From NCBI GenBank assembly GCA_947579605.1, contig OX388320.1, forward strand, positions 5,022,001 through 5,086,000: DNA of 64,000 bases, given 5' to 3'. Position numbers and translations under genes: made by a program. A model generated the notes under the pieces. The model worked only from the letters and a program-made list of their open reading frames with translations, did no database searches and was not told the DNA's origin. The stretch comes from Athripsodes cinereus (Eukaryota; Arthropoda; Insecta; Trichoptera; Leptoceridae). Below are positions 57,205-64,000 of the stretch, piece after piece. Position 1 is the stretch's first letter. Every line of letters begins with the position of its first letter.

Positions 57205-57545
57205 TCTATACCCTAACACATTATTCCAAGTGTAGTAGATAGAGAGAAAGGAACACCATATTTATCTATCCTTCCATACATCTTTGCTTCCTCCACATTC
57301 ATACAATTTTTCATATGCCGATTTATTTTATAAAACACATGGCCGTCCTTGACAATTTGATTCACATGGTCAAGTCATATAGTTCTCGGGCATCTCCACT
57401 TGTTCACAACTCCTCTTTAAGATAAATACACCCTCTTCATCTTTTCATCACCCATGTCCAAAATATTTTTGATTTTTAATTTATTTATTCACCAACTTTC
57501 GAATCCACTCATTCTCCTAATATTATCATTCCTAATTCCTTTCAA
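57205..57545 (-). mobile_element. RTE-like LINE C-terminal fragment, degraded
   Basis: Reverse-complement blocks for GAGAAAGGAACACCAT, CATACAATTTTTCATATGCC and GGCCGTCCTTGACAATTTGA match the other copies, but the frame is broken. Confidence 0.65.
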
Positions 57546-57614
57546 AAAGGATAGACTTATCTTGTATTTCACTTTCTCTGCCTATCCTTCTAGTGAGCAT
57601 GTGGTGGGCGGACA

Positions 57615-58565
57615 GAGATAAATTTTATGTACTTAGAATTACTATTCAAGTTTTGAAATAATTATCGACAGTAGTATTAGTTGTTAAATTAGCTATAGTT
57701 TTGCTTATTTAGGCTTAAGTAGATTAGAATAATTTAAATATAAATGCTTCTACAATGAAGATTATTAGAGTATATTGATTGGATTAACGTTTGTTTTGTA
57801 AAACTCCATATTAATTTATGTAAAGAAACACAAATGGTTTAAATTTTACAATTTAGATTTTATGTATTTTATATGACTATCAAGTTTTGAAATAATCGTA
57901 GACAGTACTTTTTGTTGTCAATCTAGCTACGGTGTTGCAGTTACATAGGCTTAAATAGATTAGAATAATTTTAATTTAAGAACTTCTTCAATGAAGAATA
58001 TTAGAGTATATTTATTGAGTTGACGTATATTTTGTAAAACTCCATATTATTATTAATTTGTGTAAAGAAACACAAATGGTTTATGATTTATGTTTACAAT
58101 TTAGATTTTATGTACTTTATTTACATATCTTGGCAAGTTTTGAAATAATTATCGACAGTAGATTTTGTTGTTAAAGTAGCCATGGTGTTGCAGTTACTTA
58201 AATAAGTAGATTAGAATAATTTTAATTTAAAAACTTCTACAATGATGAATATTAGAGTATATTTCTTGAGAAAACTCCATATTAATTTGTATAAGGAAAC
58301 ACAAATGGTCTAAAATTTATGTTTACAATTTATGACTATCAAGTTTTGAAATAATTGTAGACAGTACTTTTTGTTGTTGATGTAGCGATAGTTTGGCAGT
58401 TACTTAGGCTTAAATAGATTAGAATAATTCAATTTAAATGTTTTTACTATGAAGGAAGTTAGAGTCTATTGATTGAGTGGACCTTTAATTTGTAAAACTC
58501 CTTAATTTATGTAAAGAAACACAAATATTTTAAGTTTTACTATTTTATGTAACCAGAATAAGAAT
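57615..58565. repeat. Four-unit decayed tandem array, about 206-253 bp per unit
   Basis: CAAGTTTTGAAATAAT recurs at 57647, 57881, 58134 and 58340; each unit also has TAGATTAGAATAATT, AAAACTCC and AAAGAAACACAAAT. Units have diverged by point changes and indels. It lies 1.6 kb downstream of the NB-ARC/ankyrin gene; no ORF. Confidence 0.85.
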
Positions 58566-58795
58566 CAATAAATTCAAACAGTAAAACTTAAACCATTATT
58601 TGTGTTTGTTATCCTTTTTTTCTACCCTTTAATTTCATGTAAAGGGTAGAAAAATTATGGTTTCTTGGTTTTATTGTAGAGGGAGGTAGGGTAGTTTAAG
58701 AATTAAGAATGGAGAAGAAAGCAGAGTTATGAATGGATGTTTAACCCACTCTTGTACACAGTAATCAATTTTCAATTCACGCCTCATTTAATTTT

Positions 58796-58872
58796 TTTTT
58801 TAAAAAGATATACCTGGGTTTTGTTATAAACCCAAATACAACCTTATACACCTTTCACACTTTCTTTCTTAA
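58796..58872 (-). mobile_element. SINE family A, 3' end only
   Basis: ATACCTGGGTTTTGTTATAA, ACCCAAATACAACCTTATAC and ACCTTTCACAC are the reverse complement of the family tail. Confidence 0.7.
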
Positions 58873-59280
58873 ATGGAAGGATTCAGTTTGGGAAAGAAGT
58901 ATGTATTATAAAACGTTAACTAGCTTCAGAGATGAACATCGAACAATTAAATATTTAGTCGATTTATAATCAGGTTGAATATTTAATCAATTAACCATCA
59001 TTAATAAAGATCTAAATATTTAAATAATTTTAGTTTTTAATATCTATTATTTCCCCTGATACCAGCATATTACGTTGCTGCCTGGGGAAGCAAATAAGTA
59101 AATTAGCTTTATGTTTAATTAGATTTAACTTAGTTGTGTAGGTATATTTATGTAAGAGAAATAAATAAATAAAGATAGGTACACAAATTCACACCAAACT
59201 AAAGAAGCTGATTGAGTTTTTTGTGTGTGTGTTTCTAATAAGAACACAGAGAGCAAAGTAAGAATAGTATTATATATGAA

Positions 59281-59830
59281 AGTGCCATTAGGGATCTGGT
59301 TACAGCATTATTTTGTTGTCTCAAGATTGGACTATTGCAACATTGTTTATGCTGGACTACCTCAAAGTCTTCTCAATCGTTTGCAGCTGGTGTTCAACAG
59401 TGCTCACAGTGCTTCACTCATTTTCTGTGAGGGCAAAACCATCACCCCCTCCTAGAACAATTACACTGGCTGAGGGTGGAGGGAAGGGTGGCATTCAAGG
59501 TATGCCGTCTGGTCTACAAGGCTATCAACAAAATGGCACCATCGTGCCTCACAGAGCTTTGTCCCCTTGACTTGACTACTAGAAGACCTCTGCATCTTCG
59601 GAACTGGCTGTGAATAGACTAACCAAGCCCAATAGAGCTGGTAAGTCTAACTTCAATGAGAGGGCCTTTGGTGTTGTTGGACCAGTTGCGTGGAATCACC
59701 TTCTGGTGCCATTGAGAGATAGTCAAACTGTCACCAGTTTCAGAAGCAAATTGAAAACTGAACTCTTCACCGGCACCCTTGAGATGATCTAGAGACTGTT
59801 AAACAGCGTCATAATAAATCATCATCATAT
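59281..59830 (+). mobile_element. L2/CR1-type LINE 3' end
   Basis: VVSRLDYCNIVYAGLPQSLL, then after a frameshift LLEQLHWLRVEGRVAFKVCR and LVYKAINKMAPSCLTELCPL, then RAFGVVGPVAWNHLLVPLRD and SKLKTELFTGTLEMI stop: C-terminal blocks of L2/CR1 reverse transcriptases. The 3' end is GACTGTTAAACAGCGTCATA, then ATAAATCATCATCAT. This is the reference copy for the chimera at 27.35 kb. Confidence 0.85.
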
Positions 59831-60185
59831 AGGGTGCCATTGTGTAAATTTGGTAATTTGATGACAATTTTGCAGTTATAACATGCTCGACAATCATATT
59901 AATTTATTATTCACTCGAATTAGTATACCTACAGTGAAGGAGAATTTGAAATATACCAATGTAAAATATTAATTACTGCGTGAAGAATGCTGGAAAAGTC
60001 ACTTACAGGATTTGAATCATCAATCTGCCGCTAGAGTGTTCATGACATTAAGCAGTTGCCAGTCATTATGTTTATTTCAAAATTATTTAGTTTATTTATA
60101 TATCCAACTACACTTAATAATAAAAAAAAAACTGGTGGTTTTTTTGTAATGTTTGAAATAAATATTCTTAAACTAATTATGAGTA

Positions 60186-60748
60186 CAGTGAAACCTCTAT
60201 CTATCGTTTTTGAAGGGACCTATTGAAATAAACTATGGATGCGGGAAAACAATGAATGCGGGAGTATAGAAAAAATCACATTAATATGTATTTTAATGTT
60301 TAATATGTAGGTACACACGAGTATATAGGTTTTATAAAAATGATACATGTTTCAAAAGTTATAAATCAATTTGTTGAAATAAAAAATATAGTAACAAAAT
60401 AAAAAAGAAAGCTGCATGGAGAGCAAAATCATACTTTATACTGTGTGTAATCTTTCATCGTCATTTGCTTTTTTATTGTAGGTACCTACCTACTGACGTA
60501 CTATCATAAAAGACAGCAGACAGAATCAACAAACTGTTCTTTCTTTCTCGTTCGTTCTCCAATGTTTTTATACATAAATACGATTTTTTTTGTGTAATTT
60601 AAACGGTCAATGCGATAAAATCATATAGAGAAACGATGGATGCGATATATTTTTACGTGTTTTGTATGAAACTAATTCGGAATTGTAAAAAATAACGACA
60701 AATACGGGAAAACAATTATTCGAGGAACGATAGATAGAGGTTTCACTG
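60186..60748. mobile_element. pogo/Tigger-like TIR element, 563 bp
   Basis: CAGTGAAACCTCTATCTATC at 60186 and its reverse complement ending 60748, both next to TA. Inner GGGAAAACAAT and ATGGATGCG repeats. No transposase. Confidence 0.85.
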
Positions 60749-62039
60749 TATTATTTATTCACTAAATACTTAAAAATATCTGTTGTTGAGATACCTATGT
60801 GTTCGTAACATAAATACAACAAATTTTATTTTCCTCACAGCGATTGCAATTTTTTTATGAAATGTCTGATTCAATAATGGATTAGAAGATACCTATAAAT
60901 TTTGTTATGACAATACTTTATTGAGCATTAAAAAGAAGCATATTATTGACAAAGTCTACCTACAAGATAAATAGAGGAAAAGGGCTGGCAACTCAGTCAA
61001 AATTGAGATATTGAAATTGAGTATAATATTATGAATATTTAGGACCCTGGGGTGGAAACCACGAGAGGACAAAAGAAGCACAGATAGACATCAAATAGGG
61101 CTGATGACAAGTGTTAGATGATTGAAAGAAAGAAAGGATTATGGTTTTATCTTGTTCGAGATTTATGAAAAATTAAAGGGGATAGTTGTATAAAGCTTAC
61201 ATAGCTCACCAGCTTTAGACGACCAACTTGTTACTAGCTTCAGCAGGGTTACTCTTGACACAATCTTAATCTAGTCTTGATCTTAATTATATGACGCTCT
61301 AATGGACTATGGTAAAAAATACCGCGCTACCGTAAGATTTGTATGCACGTATTTTTGACTTATAGTCAATTCGACTAAGATCGTATTAAGATTTTGTCAA
61401 CAGTAACCCTACAGGAGCAAATTGTAAATTGTTACACTATTCGCTAGTGCTGTTTAAGGCGGTTTAAAGATTTTGAAACGGTGCCAAAATAGACATCGCG
61501 AATCATGATGTGTTCACATATCCTTCATCAACTTTATATTATAAAATAATAACAATGAATCAAATGAGTAGGTACCTATGTAGATTTTTGAGAATGGACG
61601 AATAGATTAGTAATATAGTCATGTACCTACTTACTCAATTAAAATTCTTCACCAAATTGTACTTTGGAAATAAACGTCATCATGACTTATTTCATTATTT
61701 TCGTGTAATTTTCAATTCATAAGTATTTCTGAATGACAGAAAGATTAATTATTTTAGTCATAAATTATTGTACTACTGAATGATTGAGCAATTTTATTTT
61801 CCAGGGGATTCCCTTCACAACAAAGCGTCATACAATGCAATGGTTTAATGAATACCTACCCAACTAGCACATAAGCTGTAGAAGCAAAGATATACCACCC
61901 TTTTGGAGTCTTGAGTTGAATAAGAGATCTATAATAGTGTTTTCATTCTCCCTAAGCGATATATGTGAACTTTATTTCCTCATATAACGTCTTGAGTAAT
62001 ATAAAAGCGATACAACAGTAATTAGATATGGTATTCAGC
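60749..62039. other. Intergenic, no gene seen
   Basis: AT-rich; no ORF or repeat family recognised. Confidence 0.55.
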
Positions 62040-62450
62040 CTAAAGTGATATAGTAGCGTTTAAAGGGGTCACTCTATTACTACCTTTCCCGCCTTAGAAT
62101 GCATAATGGTGGTATACGTCACTATAGGTAATACAAAGGCGGCCGCGACGTCTCTTATACCTCCAGCCAGAGATATGTTATAAGAATAGATACGAAGAGA
62201 ACGCACGAAATGTGAGTCCACCTCACTGACTCCATATGCCGTCAGCCGTGGCGACTCCCTATTTAGTGTGTTTTGTACCGCTATAGACGCGAGACGTTTT
62301 GATGCAGTGTAAAAATATTAAACAAAAATGGGTAAAGATGTGATTAAAGGATGCAAAATTAAAAGAGACACATTCAAAAAGGACCGAAGTACTTCTTTGC
62401 ACAGTTAAATGTATTTTTTAGATAATAGTTGAATTAATAAATATTTTTTA
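62040..62450 (+). other. GC-richer segment with 26-codon ORF; possible small gene or retrocopy
   Basis: Unlike its surroundings this stretch is GC-richer (GGCGGCCGCGACGTCTC, GCCGTCAGCCGTGGCGACTC). ATG at 62328 in the good context AACAAAAATGG opens 26 codons rich in Lys (MGKDVIKGCKIKRDTFKKDR, then STSLHS) to TAA at 62408; AATAAA follows at about 62437. I do not recognise it. It could be a first exon, a truncated mRNA retrocopy or chance. Confidence 0.3.
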
Positions 62451-62641
62451 AAGAATTATTTAATTTCTTCTGTGCAACCTCGTGTAACTTCATCTATATT
62501 GAAGATAAATCAGGGTTACCGCTAACATTGTCCTTACTTATTCTTTTACGGATTTTGTAACTTTTGTCCAATTTTTTTTTTTTAATTTAATTATTTTCTC
62601 ACCTCCATCTTGTCTGGCAGAATACCTCAAGGTACAATTGA

Positions 62642-62830
62642 GCTCGTCGGTAGCCTGGAGGTGGAGTCTTGGCCTTGTGAACAAGGGGTCCGGGGTTCGA
62701 TCCTAGGTGCCGGCAAACTCCCCTTTCACGACACAAGTTTTTCACTAACTGTGAAAGGTGTATAAGGTTGTATTTGGGTTTATATCAAAAACCCAGATAT
62801 ATCTTCTTTTTTTTTAAAAAAAAAAAACTG
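62642..62830 (+). mobile_element. tRNA-derived SINE, family A
   Basis: CTCGTCGGTAGCCTGGAGGT, box B GGGGTTCGATCCTAGG, GTGTATAAGGTTGTATTTGG and a T-then-A tail. Confidence 0.85.
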
Positions 62831-63284
62831 TTTGATCCATACAGAATAAATAAAAAAAAAATTCTAATGATAATTCTGTAAATGTAAAGTATATATATTT
62901 TTTAAGATATCAATATTTAAAAAAATATTATTTAGTTAAAACATATAACATATATTTTGATAATTGCTAATTAGTTTTGATTTTCTATAATTGATTTACC
63001 TAAAGATTAACACCCAAATGTTTAGATGGATGTAAAGTTGACCAGTTTTGTCGGAATATTTATTGTTAGGAATTAATGTAATTTTGTATTCTTTAGTTTC
63101 TAAGGTATGTATTTTTAGGTTTGTTTTTATGTAATGTATGGAATATTTTTTTGTGTAATTTTGCAGCTTTTCTGTAATGCAATAGGCTCTCATGCTGTAA
63201 GATGTATTAATAAATAAATAATATTTTTTTGTAATATTGAAGATTTTTCAATAATTATTAGTTCTCTAATTTGTTGGTATACTT

Positions 63285-63396
63285 AATTGGACTCGCTCTC
63301 TGTATATTGATTGTATTTGATTTGAATGTATACCTGTTATGTACATAATTGTTAGTAATCAATATACAGTAAAGAATTAATAAATAAAAATAAATG
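63285..63396 (+). mobile_element. LINE 3'-tail copy (family T), truncated
   Basis: ACTCGCTCTCTGTATATTGA through CAATATACAGTAAAGAAT and an A-rich tail; the 5' hairpin is lost. Confidence 0.65.
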
Positions 63397-64000
63397 TTGT
63401 GTAACATGTTCATTGTTTTTATATTAAATACGAAAAATTAATTAATATTTTCCTAATTTTGTCTCGCAACCCTAATCCATATATGGGTTGTCACGGTAAA
63501 GAGAAATGTTTGAGGGGGTAGGGGCGCATCCATTAATTACCAATGCGTTCTGCGAAAAAGAGACAGAAAGAACGTTTATGGTATAGCTAATGCAATGAAT
63601 TGAAAGGCATAGATATATTTTTGAATAGGTTTTGTTTAAAATATTAAAAGATTTTCAGTGTTTCGTCCTTAATGGTATATTTGACAACAAGTTTGGATCC
63701 TAGAAAAGCATTGTATTACGTATCTATTCCTATTACATATCACTGCCTCCAGCGGTATAATGTACCACATGACTACTCATAAACCACCACTGGCTGCACT
63801 ATTGGTACGATAGCTCTACAAATAGGTCTGCACGCACTATTGGTGGTATAATGTACCACATAGGAACCTTTAGCGGTATTAATTGATTCGCCATTTTGTA
63901 TGCATTGAATAATATTATTATAGAGAAATAAAATAAATGAAATTAACAATTTTTACAGAAATATGGTGGTAAACTCGAATATTTATTATAATTCACTCAT
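63397..64000. other. Intergenic, no gene seen
   Basis: GGTATAATGTACCACATGAC at about 63754 and a near-copy at 63844 form a short direct repeat; otherwise featureless. Confidence 0.5.

Overview
The window is a stretch of AT-rich, repeat-dense nuclear DNA from an arthropod, most likely an insect and probably a moth or butterfly. Reasons: split genes with GT/AG introns, AATAAA signals, frequent TAGGTACCTA-type low-complexity sequence, and non-LTR retrotransposon (LINE) 3' ends whose reading frames (RRACMRN...VCKDR...SAYP) resemble those common in lepidopteran genomes. There is no bacterial-style gene packing, no rRNA, no true tRNA gene and no CRISPR array. The order-level call is inference from repeat families, not from a marker gene.

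Only three host-type loci can be supported. (1) 23.3-28.5 kb, minus strand: the 3' part of a multi-exon gene for an uncharacterised membrane protein (five exons joined by splice sites in consistent phase; first exon not found). Between two of its exons sits a calexcitin (EF-hand) 5' mRNA-like segment in the opposite orientation, fused in frame to the 3' end of an L2/CR1-type LINE. (2) 45.6-48.0 kb, plus strand: a complete four-exon MTRES1 homologue (mitochondrial S4-domain RNA-binding protein). (3) 53.9-56.0 kb, plus strand: an apparently intact single-coding-exon gene for a 693-residue NB-ARC STAND ATPase with six ankyrin repeats, an NLR-like architecture that is unusual for insects. A 457-bp near-palindrome lies immediately upstream of its leader exon, and the leader carries several tiny upstream ORFs.

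Everything else is mostly mobile DNA. 0-10 kb holds LINE 3' fragments (RTE-like, R1-like), MITEs and a 1,069-bp hAT element inserted in a LINE. 9.6-13.2 kb holds an R1-clade LINE with an uninterrupted 998-codon ORF lacking its 5' end. 13.6-20.4 kb holds LINE tails, two non-autonomous hATs with 8-bp target duplications, foldback elements and a 257-bp tandem triplication. 20.4-23.3 kb is nearly featureless. 29-40 kb holds LINE and tRNA-derived SINE pieces. 40.8-42.7 kb holds a decayed DNA transposon whose ORF carries a CVGQNRN motif, with a LINE tail and mariner remains inside it. 42.9-44.65 kb holds a 5'-truncated R4/Dong-type LINE lying inside a TAA microsatellite. 48-53 kb and 56-64 kb hold further MITEs, SINEs, LINE ends, a four-unit tandem array, a pogo-like TIR element and one short GC-richer segment with a 26-codon ORF.

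The three host genes show no functional linkage to each other. The strongest leads are the NB-ARC/ankyrin gene with its hairpin, the calexcitin-LINE chimera, the CVGQNRN transposon with candidate termini, and a covarying hairpin shared by R1-like LINE 3' ends. All assignments come from reading the sequence; no database search was possible.
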